NCBI RefSeq assembly: GCF_006715395.1
Contig: NZ_VFNC01000001.1
Span: 3,906,001-3,970,000, forward strand
DNA length: 64,000 nt
Direction of reading: 5' to 3'
From: Streptomyces sp. SLBN-31
GTDB taxonomy: Bacteria > Actinomycetota > Actinomycetes > Streptomycetales > Streptomycetaceae
Positions 35,018 through 44,563 of the stretch are shown here, piece after piece. The position numbers were made by a program, and so were the translations under genes. Position 1 is the first letter of the stretch, and each line of letters begins with the position of its first letter. Below the pieces are notes generated by a model that was not told where the DNA came from, did no database searches, and worked only from the letters and a program-made list of their open reading frames with translations.

Positions 35018-35221
35018 TCAGGCGAGAACGATGTTCTCGGCCGTCGGGCCCTTCTGGCCCTGCGCGATGTCGAAGGTGACCTTCTGACCTTCGAGCAGCT
35101 CACGGAAGCCCTGCGCGGCAATGTTCGAGTAGTGGGCGAACACGTCAGCGCCGCCACCGTCCTGCTCGATGAAGCCGAAGCCCTTTTCCGCGTTGAACCA
35201 CTTCACGGTACCAGCAGCCAT
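35018..35221 (-). CDS. Cold-shock protein CspA family (copy 2)
   Basis: A 67-residue OB-fold RNA chaperone, RNP1 KGFGFIE and RNP2 VFAHYSNI intact. It differs from copy 1 mainly in the middle and last third. ATG 35221 follows AAGGAG by 8 bases. It has its own terminator at 34962-34999 and a long, relatively AT-rich leader upstream, as cold-induced csp genes often have. Confidence 0.96.
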   Translation of the reverse strand: MAAGTVKWFNAEKGFGFIEQDGGGADVFAHYSNIAAQGFRELLEGQKVTFDIAQGQKGPTAENIVLA

Positions 35222-35601
35222 GTCATATCTCCTTGGGGCAGTACATCGGAATCCGCACTGCGCGGACACCGCGTCGCCGCGATGATTACCCCGCCGGAAA
35301 TGACCGGAAATACAGAAGTGCTCCCACCCGGCAGAACCGGGTAGGGGCACCTGAAGTTTCGGGAACCACAACTGCAACTCGCATTGACAGTAGCACACTG
35401 GAACGGCCCGTGCGCATAACGCAATTCTGCTCGACGCGGTGCGACAAAAACCCTCACCATGCGGTCCTGCAAAGTCTCTCCTCGCGAGCACAGATTCTGT
35501 TCCACTCGGAGCGCTACGTCACTCCGTTTTGCCGGTACGGAAGGCGGAATTCCCTCCGCCCGTCTTAAATTCTCCCTTCGCGATGACAGATATCTGCCAC
35601 C
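35222..35601. promoter_or_regulatory. Long leader/promoter region of the cold-shock gene
   Basis: About 380 bp without a gene, clearly richer in A/T than the rest of the window. It should contain the promoter and long 5' leader of the CspA gene at 35018. No single promoter was convincing. Confidence 0.45.
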
Positions 35602-36054
35602 TCAGTGGGTCAGGAGCGCGCTCACGCCGAGGCGGAGCGCGGGGTCGGCAGCGGCGTTCATCAGCCGTGCGGCTGTGCCGACGGGCGACCGCGGCGGGAC
35701 GACCAGGAGCACCCAGCGTCCGACGGCGTGGCAGTCCAGGATGATGACATGCTCCTCACCCGCGGAACCCGTCGGGTTCACGGTGATCACTCGGCCGGGT
35801 GCCATCACCTTGTGCGGTACGTCGGGCCATTGGGCGGCGTCCACGGTGACGCGTACCGTGGTACCCCAACCCGTTTCCAACGCGGCGACGAGCGACGGCA
35901 GTTCCAATTCCAGCGCGTCACAGCGCGGCCACCATGCGCCGTCCAGCGGGCCGTGGCCGGAGCCGGGGGTGAGGGCCAGACGGGGCAGGGGCATGCGATA
36001 GGTGTGCCCCTCGTCCGCGAGCGGGGCTTCGGCGGGCGTTCTGCTGGATTCCAT
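35602..36054 (-). CDS. DUF5994-like conserved protein
   Basis: A 150-residue cytoplasmic protein. RLALTPGSGHGPLDGAWWPR and CDALELELPSLVAALE match the pattern I recall for DUF5994 (LDG.WWPRS..L..ELP.L), an actinobacterial family of unknown function often near anti-sigma or phosphatase genes. ATG 36054 is the likely start; an Arg-rich open stretch lies upstream. A decayed anti-sigma-type ATPase sits just upstream, so they may have formed one unit. Confidence 0.75.
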   Translation of the reverse strand: MESSRTPAEAPLADEGHTYRMPLPRLALTPGSGHGPLDGAWWPRCDALELELPSLVAALETGWGTTVRVTVDAAQWPDVPHKVMAPGRVITVNPTGSAGEEHVIILDCHAVGRWVLLVVPPRSPVGTAARLMNAAADPALRLGVSALLTH

Positions 36055-36205
36055 CGTGCGGTCCCGTCCCGGGAGCCGAGGTCGGCTGCCCGCTTCGTCA
36101 CTCGCCGGGAACGGCACCGCCGATAGCGCTGCGCGAATAGCCCTCGATGGGTGCAGCTTATGCCCGGACCGGCGGCAGCAGGCGGGGGAGCGATGTCCGG
36201 CCCGT

Positions 36206-36540
36206 TCACAGGGCCGGCACTGCACGCGCTCTGTCGCCCCCTCCGTCGACCGGATCGATGCCGAAGCGCTGTGCCAGGCACCGCACCGTGGCCAGGCCGC
36301 CCGCTCTCACTCCAAGTCGCCAGAGGCCGCACGCCGGGTCGGCCGAGGTTGCCGTCGTACATCTCGATGCACACCTGGGTACCGGACACGTGCAGGTACA
36401 GGCGACAGCTGCCGCGGTGCCGCGTGGCGTTGGTGACCAGCTCGGAGACGATGAGGGTCGTCGCCGCGTTCGATCCGGATGCCGGCGAGGTCGATTGCGG
36501 CGTCACGGCGTCCCGCGGCGGCCGCCTTCTCGAAGCGCGG
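36206..36540 (-). pseudogene. Decayed anti-sigma-factor-type ATPase (HATPase_c)
   Basis: Minus strand, first frame: TTLIVSELVTNATRHRGSC (N-box with the Mg-binding Asn) and VCIEMYDGNLGRP; after a shift near 36310, GLATVRCLAQRFGIDPVDGG to the stop at 36208-36206. These are RsbW/SpoIIAB-like kinases that bind sigma factors. A frameshift inactivates this one and its N-terminus is unclear. Confidence 0.68.
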
Positions 36541-36589
36541 CTCGGCCCCCGCGCCCTTGCGGTGCAGCGGTTGTAACGCGAATCGACCC

Positions 36590-36775
36590 GGCCGAGGCCG
36601 CCGCCCTGCGGTAGTGCGTCAGCGCCTCCTCCACCACACACGGATTCCCGGTGTCCATGGGGCACTTGGCGAGGCCATGCAGAGCTCCGGCGTCCCCGGC
36701 GTCGGCGGCCCGACGGAACCAGGAGATCGCCTCGCCCAGCTCGCCAGCACCGGAGTGGAGGGAGGTGTCGGCTGC
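36590..36775 (-). pseudogene. Sel1/TPR repeat fragment
   Basis: LGEAISWFRRAADAGDAGAL and a second unit EEALTHYRRAA have the A...Y..AA..G....L spacing of Sel1-like repeats. No start; it is joined in frame to the end of the sulfatase remnant. Fragment of a larger repeat protein. Confidence 0.55.
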
Positions 36776-36819
36776 TGCTGGCGCTGCCGGGATGGTGGGT
36801 GGCGCGGTGTGCGGTGCCG

Positions 36820-38053
36820 TCAGCACCGCGGGGCTGCGTGGGCGGTCGGTTCGGTGTCGCCGTGCCAGGTGGGCCAGCCCAGCAGGCGTGGGCGTTCGGT
36901 GACCCAGGCGCGCGTGTCGGTGCCGATCTCCGCATCGATCAACTGCTCCAGCATGGCGCTGTAGCGGTTCGACCAGGCCGCGGTGTGCGGGGTCGGCGGC
37001 CAGGTTGCGCATCTGCGCGGGGTCTTCTTGGCGGTCGTAGAGCACGACGTCGTTGTGGGCGAACAGCTCGTCGACGGAGTGGGGCCGGTTCGGGGCCAGG
37101 GGCGCGAAGTAGCGGCCGAAGGTGTAGCGGTGGTCGTTGCAGGCGCGCAGGAAGCCCCGTTTGGTCCAGTCCGGGCGCAGCTCGCCGGCGGCGATGCGCC
37201 GGGGGGCGTCGGGGTCGGCGAACTCGAACCAGAAGTCGGCGTCCAGCATCATGATCGACTCGATGGCGCTCAGGACGCCGTCGCGCACCTGCCCCCCGTG
37301 CAGCGCGGGGACAAGGGAGCGGCCCTTTAGGGCGGGGTGGCGGGTCGCGGTCTCGGCCGGGTCGAGACCGGCGAACGCCAGGAGGGTGGGCGCGAGGTCG
37401 ACCGCGGAGGCGAGGGCATCGGTGCGCACGCCGGCCCTCAGGTCGGGGTGGGCGATGACGAGGGGGACGTGGAGGTTCTCGTCGTAGACCAGGCTGCCCT
37501 TCTGCCGCAGGCCGTGGGAGCCGGCCATCTCGCCGTGGTCGGCGGTGAAGACCACGACGGTGTTGCCTGCCTGACCGGAGGCGTCGAGGGCGTCCAGCAC
37601 GTGCTCGATGCTGCGGTCGACGTCGCGCAGGGCATTGAGGTAGATGTTCAGACCGTCGTACCAGTGCTCGTCGGAGGCCACCGGCCCGAACACGGTGTCG
37701 GTCATGCGCTGGTACTCGGTGATCGCCGGGGCGGCGCCGGAGAGGTCGTCGTGGAGGCTGGCGGGCAGGTCGAAGTCCCAGCGGCGCCGGTAGACCGGAA
37801 CGTCGGCGGCGGCCTTCATCCGCACCGCATGGGCCAGCACCGGCGGCAGCTGCACCTGCGGCCGGCCGCCGTAGTCGAAGCTCATGATGTCGTGCGGGTT
37901 GACGAAGTTGACCGCCATGAACCACGGCTGCTCCGCCGCGACGACCGGAGCGCGGTCGCGCAGCCAGTGCACGGCCTGCCCGGCGATCTGTTGTCGTTGT
38001 CGTAAATCTCGGTCAGCGGCAGGTGCTGGCCGGTGTAGAGGACCGACCGCGCC
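36820..38053 (-). pseudogene. Decayed arylsulfatase-family gene
   Basis: Minus strand: YTGQHLPLTEIYDND, a shift near 37990, QIAGQAVHWLRDRAPVVAAE, AVNFVNPHDIMSFDYGG, VFTADHGEMAGSHGLRQKG (second metal-binding motif with D-H) and ESIMMLDADFWFEF; a one-base insertion near 36968 shifts into RYSAMLEQLIDAEIGTDTRA and a stop at 36822-36820. The N-terminal part with the formylglycine signature C/S-x-P-x-R is missing. Sulfatases hydrolyse sulfate esters of sugars or sterols; this copy is inactive. Confidence 0.85.
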
Positions 38054-38438
38054 GAACTATCTGATCGGGCAGGGGAGCGGCGCCGGCCAGGATTTCGGGG
38101 GCGCTGGTGTCATGTCCGTGTTGGGCCGCGAGTGCAGTACGCTGCGGCCGGCACGGACCGACAGCAGGGCGCTGAAGCCGTCGTCCTCCAGACTGTGCCG
38201 TGTCTCATGAGACGTTGGCCCGTCGAAGCGACCGGAGCCGGTGAGAGTCTCGGCTCTGCTGCCTCGCAGCGGGCGGATGCGGCCGGACTCCCGTACAGCC
38301 TCGTGCCAGAGCAGTTGTGAGGCCTCCGCCTCCGAAGTTGCCTCATATCGACCGTCTTCACACACTCTGACAGCCACGCATTGACGCTCACCGTGACGGT
38401 GCCCACGCTGGTAGCAGGGGCCGGTGGAAGGTGGGATC
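38054..38438. other. Unassigned stretch before the phosphatase gene
   Basis: No intact gene. The minus strand has protein-like pieces in two frames (MGTVTVSVNAWLSECV; GRYEATSEAEASQLLWHEAV) that may be one broken hypothetical gene. Confidence 0.3.
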
Positions 38439-39671
38439 GTGAGTGGTGGGCGCAGTGAGCTTCCCTGGCTGCTGACGGCAGCGGAGAGGGCAGCGCCCGT
38501 GGAGGCTGTCGATGTGGTCTCGGAGGACCTGCGGCGGCGATTCAAGGCCCGAAAGGTCTCCTTCCTCATCGTGGACCTGACAGGGAAAGCGGTGGCACGA
38601 CTGTCCACCGCCGGTGCCGCCGAAGGGGGGCGTGAAGCGGAGCGAATCCCGATGCTGGGCAGCGTCTACGAAAAGGTGATCCGAACTCAGCGCCTGCACC
38701 AGGAGGCGACTGCCCAGGGACAGCGAGTGATCGCGCCGGTCACCAACCGGGGTGACGCCATCGGACTGCTGGAACTGCTCCTGCCGGCCGCTCCCGACAA
38801 AGGTGTCCTTCACGCGGTCGAGGAAGCCGCCCACGTGCTGGCCTACGTTGTGATCGCCAACGGCCGCTTCACCGACCTGTATGCCTGGGGCAAACGCTCC
38901 AGGCCCCCCACCCTGGCGGCCGAGATCCAGTACCAGCTGCTGCCTGCGTCACTGTCATGCGAGGCTGCCCAGTTCACACTGTGCGGGAGCCTGGAGCCTT
39001 CCGAAGACCTCAGCGGCGACACCTTCGACTACGCCCTCGACCGCGACACCTTGCACGTGTCGGTGACCGATCCCATGGGCCACGACATCGACGCCGCCCT
39101 GGCAGCCACGGTTTTGGTGGGAGCTCTGCGCGGTGCCCGCCGGGCAGGAGCCGGCCTGGCCGAGCAGGCCCACCAGGCCGACCAGGCTCTGGCCGACCAC
39201 GGCCGCGGTCACGCCACCGGGCAGTTGCTGCGTATCGACGTCCACACCGGGCGGGCCCAGCTCGTCAACGCCGGTCACCCGTGGCCACTGCGTATGCGTG
39301 AGGGGATTGCCGAGACGATTCCCTGCCAGGTGGACCATCCTTTCGGGCTTTCCGTAGGTGTGCCCCACTCCTACCGTGTGCAGGACCTCGATCTGCGCCC
39401 CGGTGACCGCCTACTCATCCTGACCGACGGCATGCTCGAACATCACGGGGAGGAGATCGACCTGCCCGCCCTGCTGGCGAAGACCCGGGATCTGCACCCG
39501 CGGGAGGCCGTGCTGACGCTGACGACCGCAGTCCTGGACGCTGCCGGTGGCCAGCTCGAAGACGATGCCACCGCGATGTGCTTGGACTGGCACGGCCCTC
39601 AGGAGACCCAGCGACACGTCAGCTCTGGTGCGGACACTCGGCAAGCCTCGGCCGCACGTCCCAAGCGGTAG
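38439..39671 (+). CDS. GAF-like/SpoIIE-type PP2C serine phosphatase
   Basis: A 410-residue cytoplasmic phosphatase. A GAF-like sensor covers residues about 20-150; the SpoIIE PP2C domain follows, with [20 protein letters not shown], metal-site Asp in [38 protein letters not shown] and [14 protein letters not shown]. Such enzymes dephosphorylate anti-anti-sigma factors, freeing them to bind anti-sigma kinases. A decayed kinase of that type is 2 kb away. GTG 38439 is chosen for its GGAAGGTGGG; GTG 38424 is less likely. Confidence 0.9.
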   Translation: MSGGRSELPWLLTAAERAAPVEAVDVVSEDLRRRFKARKVSFLIVDLTGKAVARLSTAGAAEGGREAERIPMLGSVYEKVIRTQRLHQEATAQGQRVIAPVTNRGDAIGLLELLLPAAPDKGVLHAVEEAAHVLAYVVIANGRFTDLYAWGKRSRPPTLAAEIQYQLLPASLSCEAAQFTLCGSLEPSEDLSGDTFDYALDRDTLHVSVTDPMGHDIDAALAATVLVGALRGARRAGAGLAEQAHQADQALADHGRGHATGQLLRIDVHTGRAQLVNAGHPWPLRMREGIAETIPCQVDHPFGLSVGVPHSYRVQDLDLRPGDRLLILTDGMLEHHGEEIDLPALLAKTRDLHPREAVLTLTTAVLDAAGGQLEDDATAMCLDWHGPQETQRHVSSGADTRQASAARPKR

Positions 39672-39919
39672 CTATGACCAAAGTGGACGGCGCGGTACTT
39701 GGAGCTGAGCGGGGCGGCGGGCAACGAGCACCAGTCCGTCGACGGCGCCAGCTTCTGACCACGATCCATAGGACCACCCGGTGCCGTCGGCCGCGCGGTA
39801 GGCAGGCGGATCGACGCTGAAGATCGAGGGGCGGGACCATCAGCGGCGCGGTGGGCGGACGGATGGCGAACGGGCGGGCCCGAAGGGCCCTGCCTTGCGC
39901 CGAACCGTGACGGGCATCC
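39672..39919. other. Intergenic; no gene seen
   Basis: No supported feature. Confidence 0.4.
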
Positions 39920-40075
39920 TTGAAGCTTCAGTGGTATGTCGGCGGTCTCACCCGTACCGGGTGGATTCGCGTGGTGCGCGGGGCGCCCGACGCCGGCGAG
40001 ATTGCCGCGCTGCTGGCGGTCATCGCGGCAGTCAGCAGTGCCAGTGGCGAGCGACGCGGTCTCGACTGTCATTGA
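39920..40075 (+). CDS. Possible acyl-CoA carboxylase epsilon-like peptide or its remnant
   Basis: TTG 39920 opens 51 residues (GWIRVVRGAPDAGEIAALLA, VIAAVSSASGERRG). IRVVRG...GEIAALLAVI is the pattern of the small AccE/PccE epsilon subunits that stabilise acyl-CoA carboxylase in actinomycetes. No carboxylase beta subunit gene adjoins and the ribosome site is poor, so this is probably a stray remnant. Confidence 0.35.
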   Translation: MKLQWYVGGLTRTGWIRVVRGAPDAGEIAALLAVIAAVSSASGERRGLDCH

Positions 40076-40321
40076 CGCGCTCGATGGGTTCATGGCGTAA
40101 GGCCGTATCAGCTACCCGGCTCGTGGCGCCACGGCGCACAACCTTCGAACACGTGACGTCGTGCCGCGCGCAGCGAAAGACCGTCTCGGCGAGGCCGACG
40201 CCGTCGTGGAGACGGCTGCGGGAGTGCCGGCAGTACCGGGTCTGGATACGCGCCGCCGAGCACGTGCGGCCCATCGACAACGACCTGCGCCTGCTGACCT
40301 GTCTTGGGGTGTGAGTTCGTT

Positions 40322-40816
40322 TCAGGCGGTGGCTGGGACGGCGCGGGTGAGGGGTTGCAGGTCTCCGTAGAGAGCGGCGTGGAATGCGGCGGCCAGTTCG
40401 CGGGCCCGGTCTTCGCTGCGCAGGCCGTGCATCATGAAGTAGACCGGTCCTGCGTAGGCATCCAGCTCGATCTCACGGCTTTGGACCAGGCGAGCGATCG
40501 CGGCCTGGGCTGCGTCGTTCACGGCGTTTTCGACGGTGTGCCCGGGGCCGGCGGGGAGTGTGTCCGCTTTGACGGTCCACCGCTGGGGTCCTTCGGATTC
40601 GACGGCGACGAATACGGCGTGCTCTGCCATGGCCTTCCGGTATGTGGTCTGGAAGGCGTCGGTGCCGGTGGCGTCCGGGATCAAGGGAGCGGGGCACGGG
40701 ACTGGGAGAGGCTGCACGAGCGCACTATCCCAAGAATTCCCAAGTGAGGCACAAGGAACAATCACCAAGTGAGGCATAAGGAGTACCGGCAGCAGAAGGT
40801 CCAGTTCAGGGCTCAT
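40322..40816 (-). CDS. Hypothetical protein
   Basis: A 164-residue frame from ATG 40816. The middle and end look like real protein (AVFVAVESEGPQRWTVKADT, GHTVENAVNDAAQAAIARLV, FMMHGLRSEDRARELAAAFH); the first 30 residues are hydrophobic and less convincing. No family recognised. A 12-bp-stem hairpin lies just upstream. It stands alone. Confidence 0.55.
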   Translation of the reverse strand: MSPELDLLLPVLLMPHLVIVPCASLGNSWDSALVQPLPVPCPAPLIPDATGTDAFQTTYRKAMAEHAVFVAVESEGPQRWTVKADTLPAGPGHTVENAVNDAAQAAIARLVQSREIELDAYAGPVYFMMHGLRSEDRARELAAAFHAALYGDLQPLTRAVPATA

Positions 40817-40826
40817 GGTGGTCCCG

Positions 40827-40865
40827 GTCCTTGCGGCACTCACCCCAGGGCGATGCCGCAAGGAC
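40827..40865. terminator. Perfect 12-bp hairpin
   Basis: GTCCTTGCGGCA (40827-40838) pairs with TGCCGCAAGGAC (40854-40865) over a 15-base loop. It lies upstream of the minus-strand gene at 40322-40816, so it could be in its leader or be an old terminator. Confidence 0.6.
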
Positions 40866-41623
40866 TGAGAGGGACGCGTTGGAGGCGTCCCCTGGCTGAG
40901 AGGAGCGGCGGCGGCCCTCGCGGGAGTGCGGGCTGCTTCTCCCCTCCGTGCTCAGGGTCCTCGTACACGATCCGCTTCGGCAGAGGCCGTTGGACTCATG
41001 GCGGCGCCATTTGGCCCTGTCACATCCGATGCGCGATAAGCCCGGGCGAAGCAGATCGTCGCCGCATCTGTACGGCGTCTGAGGACTCGCCGGGGTGCAT
41101 CGCCTTGATCACGGTGGCGATGCCGGCCGCGGTCGTACGGATCAGCAGGACGGCATCACGAAGAGGATCAGCGGCAGCGCGACTTTCATCGGTGGGCCTG
41201 CGGCGATGAGGCCGGAGATCAAACCGTTCATGTCGTCCCTGGTCGGGGTCCTGACGGAGGGCCGAAGCAGCTGGGCTCGGTGGACCCGGTACCTGGCCGC
41301 TTATGCGCATCCGGCGCGGCCATCGCCGCAGGTGAACGCTGCAAGACCAATGAGTCGATGCTTCGCCTGGCTGGAGCAGCGGGGTATCAGCACCTGCCGA
41401 AATGGCTAGTCAAGTGGCGACGGTGCCGACATCACCGAGTTGCCACAGTCGCGACGGCGGAATGGTGCGTGGGCCGCGCGGGCTGCGATCACGGCGTGGC
41501 GCTCTGAGCCTTCGGAGTGGCGTTGCAGGCCGTCGTCGACGACCCACGCCAAGTCGGAGGTTCTCGGCCATGTGGCCGCCGGGGGCCGCACTCCTTGTCA
41601 TACGCCCCACCATCGCCACAGTA
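40866..41623. other. About 750 bp without a recognised gene
   Basis: No intact gene. On the minus strand near 41170-41235 one frame is strongly hydrophobic (GLIAAGPPMKVALPLILFVM), possibly a membrane-protein relic. Otherwise nothing. Confidence 0.35.
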
Positions 41624-41650
41624 TTACGGCCGTAAGGTAAACGATCGTAA
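41624..41650. promoter_or_regulatory. Pair of palindromic operators before the SDR operon
   Basis: TTACGGCCGTAA (41624-41635) is a perfect palindrome and AAACGATCGTAA (41639-41650) has a palindromic ACGATCGT core. They lie 24-50 bp before the SDR start and are likely sites for the TetR protein encoded at 44700. Confidence 0.6.
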
Positions 41651-41673
41651 TTCAATTGCTCGAGGAGTCCGTC

Positions 41674-42489
41674 ATGGCCACCCAACGGCCGGTAGCATTC
41701 GTGACGGGGGCGTCATCGGGGATCGGTAACACAACCGCTCGCGCCCTCGCCGCAGCCGGGTTCGAGGTGATCGGAACCGGGCGGAACACCTCGGGACTGA
41801 CCCCGCCGGCCGGTGTGACCTTCCTCGACCTCGACGTGACCAGTGACGAATCCGTCACCGCCGCCGTCCAGGAAGTGATCGAACGGTTCGGTCGGATCGA
41901 CGTCCTCGTGAACAACGCCGGTCTGGGCTCGGCCGGCGCCGCCGAGGAGAACTCCGTCGCCCAGGCCCAGAGCCTCTTCAACCTCAACTTCTTCGGTCTC
42001 GTCCGCATGACGAAGGCCGTCCTGCCGCACATGCGCGCCCAGCGCCACGGACGTATCGTCAACCTCTCGTCCGTCCTCGGCGTCATCCCGCAGCCCTACA
42101 TGGCCCTCTACGTCGCCGCGAAGCACGCCATCGAGGGCTACTCAGAGTCCCTGGACCACGAAGTCCGCGAGCACGGCGTCCGCGTCCTGCTCGTCGAGCC
42201 CGGCTACACCCGGACCGCCTTCGATGCCAATGCCGCGCAGCCCGACACCCCGCTGCCGCTGTATGAGGAGCGGCGGCGTGTCTTCGACGAGGTGGTCGCT
42301 GAGGCGATGAAGGCCGGCGACGACCCCGCCGTCGTCGCCAAGGAGATCGTCACGGCAGCCACCGCCGCGAAGCCGAAGCTGCGCTACGCCGCCGGACCGC
42401 TCGCCTCACGCATCACCACCGCGCGACGTCTCGTCCCCGCCGGGATCTTCGACAAGCAGATCCGCAAGTTCAACCGGATGCCCGGCTGA
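41674..42489 (+). CDS. Short-chain dehydrogenase/reductase
   Basis: A 271-residue classical SDR. Cofactor motif TGASSGIG near residue 11, GRN after beta-2 suggesting NADP, NNAG near 83, and catalytic S-Y-K in NLSSVLGVIPQPYMALYVAA (Tyr then K four residues on). The C-terminal extension (RKFNRMPG) is typical of oxidoreductases annotated in TetR-controlled detoxification operons. ATG 41674 follows GAGGAG. First of three co-directional genes with short gaps. Confidence 0.92.
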   Translation: MATQRPVAFVTGASSGIGNTTARALAAAGFEVIGTGRNTSGLTPPAGVTFLDLDVTSDESVTAAVQEVIERFGRIDVLVNNAGLGSAGAAEENSVAQAQSLFNLNFFGLVRMTKAVLPHMRAQRHGRIVNLSSVLGVIPQPYMALYVAAKHAIEGYSESLDHEVREHGVRVLLVEPGYTRTAFDANAAQPDTPLPLYEERRRVFDEVVAEAMKAGDDPAVVAKEIVTAATAAKPKLRYAAGPLASRITTARRLVPAGIFDKQIRKFNRMPG

Positions 42490-42563
42490 CGTCGTACCCG
42501 GCTCAACGATCTGCGGGGCGCGCGAGAGGCCCGTTCAGTTCTGACCTGACAAGGAGCAGCGCC

Positions 42564-43475
42564 ATGGGAATCAGCGCGGAAGCACAGCAGTTCGCACATT
42601 TCCTCGGAAGCGTGCGCGCGAAGGCGTCGACACCGGGCCTCGATCTGGCCGTCGTCCGCGACATCGTCGACACACATGCTTCGGCATCGCCTGAGCCGGA
42701 AGGCGTCACCTACGCCGACGTGGACGCCGACGGCGTTCCCGCCCTGTGGGTCATCCCTGAGGGCGCCGACCCTGACAAGGCGCTGCTCCACTTCCACTTC
42801 GGCGGATCGGTCGCCGCCTCCACTGCGTCGGACCGCAAGGCCGCCGGCCGCATCGCCAAGGCAGCCGGAGCCCGCTCACTCGTCGTGGGCTTCCGCCTGG
42901 CACCCGAGCACCCCCACCCGGCGCAGATCGACGACACCGAGGCCGCCTACCGCTGGCTCCTCGCGAAGGGCTACGAGCCGCGGAACATCGGCAGCACCGG
43001 CCACTCGATTGGAGGCACCCTGGCGGTCGCGCTGCCGCTGCGCCTGCTCGCCAAGGGTGAGGCAACCCCCGGGGCGATCGTCAGCATCTCGCCGTGGACC
43101 GACCTCACGATCAGCAACCCGAAGGTGGACGACAACGAGAAACACGACAAGATGCTCAGCCGGGACATCCTCGAGCAGTTCCGAGCGGCTTGGTTGCAGG
43201 ACCCCGGCGTGGACTTCGCCGACCCCGACATCAGCATCGTGAACGCCGACCTGACCAGCCTGCCGCCCACATCCCTGCACTACGGGGAGTCCGAGACGCT
43301 TGCCGGCGAGGGCGCCGACTTCGGCCGCCGACTCGCCGACTTCAAGATCCCCTCCGAAGTCCGCCCGCTGCCCGGGGGCCAGCACTCGTTCATCCTCGGC
43401 GCGGGGCGCGTGCCGGAGGTGGACCGGGCGATCGGGCAGATGGGTCAGTGCCTTCGCCGGCACCTCGGCAGCTGA
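42564..43475 (+). CDS. HSL-family alpha/beta hydrolase with altered catalytic motifs
   Basis: A 303-residue hormone-sensitive-lipase-type hydrolase. The oxyanion motif is HFGG (LLHFHFGGSVAAS) instead of HGGG. The nucleophile elbow GHSIGGTLAVA and the final GQHSF (His) are intact. The acid region reads ESETLAGEGADF where active relatives have E-x-L-x-D-[DE], so the catalytic Asp seems to be lost or moved. VGFRLAPEHPHPAQ is the conserved Y/F-RLAPEHP block. ATG 42564 follows AAGGAG. Second gene of the SDR operon. Confidence 0.88.
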   Translation: MGISAEAQQFAHFLGSVRAKASTPGLDLAVVRDIVDTHASASPEPEGVTYADVDADGVPALWVIPEGADPDKALLHFHFGGSVAASTASDRKAAGRIAKAAGARSLVVGFRLAPEHPHPAQIDDTEAAYRWLLAKGYEPRNIGSTGHSIGGTLAVALPLRLLAKGEATPGAIVSISPWTDLTISNPKVDDNEKHDKMLSRDILEQFRAAWLQDPGVDFADPDISIVNADLTSLPPTSLHYGESETLAGEGADFGRRLADFKIPSEVRPLPGGQHSFILGAGRVPEVDRAIGQMGQCLRRHLGS

Positions 43476-43540
43476 CGTGGAAGCCGCCCGGACATGCGCA
43501 TCGTCCGCCAAGAAGGCAACCGAGAAGATCACACAAAGAG

Positions 43541-44563
43541 ATGGCTGACATGAAGGCATTCGTCGTCGAGAAGTACGGCAAGGACGGCCTGCGCGCCGCA
43601 GACGTTCCCGAGCCCACCGTCAAGGACGGCGACGTCCTGGTCCGGGTGAGCGCCGCCGGCATCAACCCGCTGGACAAGATGGTTCGCGACGGGGAGTTCA
43701 AACGACTCCTGAAGTACAAGCTGCCCTTCGTACTCGGCCACGACATCGCCGGCACCGTGACGCAGGTCGGGTCCGCCGTGCGCGCCGTGGCCGTCGGCGA
43801 CGAGGTCTACGCACGTCCCCGCGACCTGCGGATCGGAGGCTTCGCCGAGTTCATCGCGATCGACCAGGACGACGTCGCACCCAAGCCGCAGTCCCTCACC
43901 CCTCGCGAGGCGGCCGCGGTGCCCCTGGTGGCACTGGCCTCCTGGCAGATCCTCGTCGACCGCGCCCACGTGATGCCGGGTCAGAAGGTGCTCATTCACG
44001 CCGGTGCCGGGGGCCTCGGATCGACGGCCATCCAGCTCGCCAAGCACCTGGGCGCCACGGTGGCGACGACCACGAACACCCGCACCGAGAAGTTGGTCAG
44101 CACCCTCGGCGCCGACATCGTCGTCGACTACACCAAGGAGGACTTCTCCAAGGTGCTGTCCGGCTACGACCTGGTGCTGGACTCCCTGGGCGGGGCGAAC
44201 CTCGGGAAGTCGCTGACCGTGCTGAAGCCGGGCGGTCTGGCCATCGGCGTCGCTGGCCCGCCGGACGCCGGTTTCGCGAGGCAACTCCGCGCCCCCTCGT
44301 TCCTGGGCATGGCCATGAACGCGCTTAGCCGAAAGGTGCGCAAGCAGGCCAAGGCCCTGGGCGTGCGCTATGAGTTCTTCTTCATGCAGGCCAGCGGCAC
44401 CCAGCTCCGCGAACTCGGTGCCCTGTACGACAACGGACGGCTCCGCCCGGTCATCGACCGCACTTTCCCCTTCGACCAGACCCTCGAGGCGATGGCGTAC
44501 GTCGAGCAGGGGCGTACCACGGCCGGAAAGGTCGTGATCTCGATGGCGCCCGGCAACGACTGA
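43541..44563 (+). CDS. Zinc-independent NADPH:quinone reductase-like MDR oxidoreductase
   Basis: A 340-residue medium-chain dehydrogenase/reductase. AAGINPLDKMVRDG and VLGHDIAGTVTQVGSAV are the quinone-reductase signatures; HAGAGGLGSTAIQLAKHLGA is the NADPH-binding glycine motif. No Cys cluster or catalytic Zn ligand set is present, so it is of the zeta-crystallin/QOR type, reducing quinones or enones. ATG 43541 is taken; ATG 43550 (with AAAGAG 9 bases upstream) is possible. Third gene of the operon. Confidence 0.9.
   Translation: MADMKAFVVEKYGKDGLRAADVPEPTVKDGDVLVRVSAAGINPLDKMVRDGEFKRLLKYKLPFVLGHDIAGTVTQVGSAVRAVAVGDEVYARPRDLRIGGFAEFIAIDQDDVAPKPQSLTPREAAAVPLVALASWQILVDRAHVMPGQKVLIHAGAGGLGSTAIQLAKHLGATVATTTNTRTEKLVSTLGADIVVDYTKEDFSKVLSGYDLVLDSLGGANLGKSLTVLKPGGLAIGVAGPPDAGFARQLRAPSFLGMAMNALSRKVRKQAKALGVRYEFFFMQASGTQLRELGALYDNGRLRPVIDRTFPFDQTLEAMAYVEQGRTTAGKVVISMAPGND

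Noticed and set aside
39895..40314. A 139-codon plus-strand frame
   Set aside because: Arg/Ser-rich with no ribosome site or conserved pattern; a shorter frame in another phase (39920-40075) resembles a known small subunit better.
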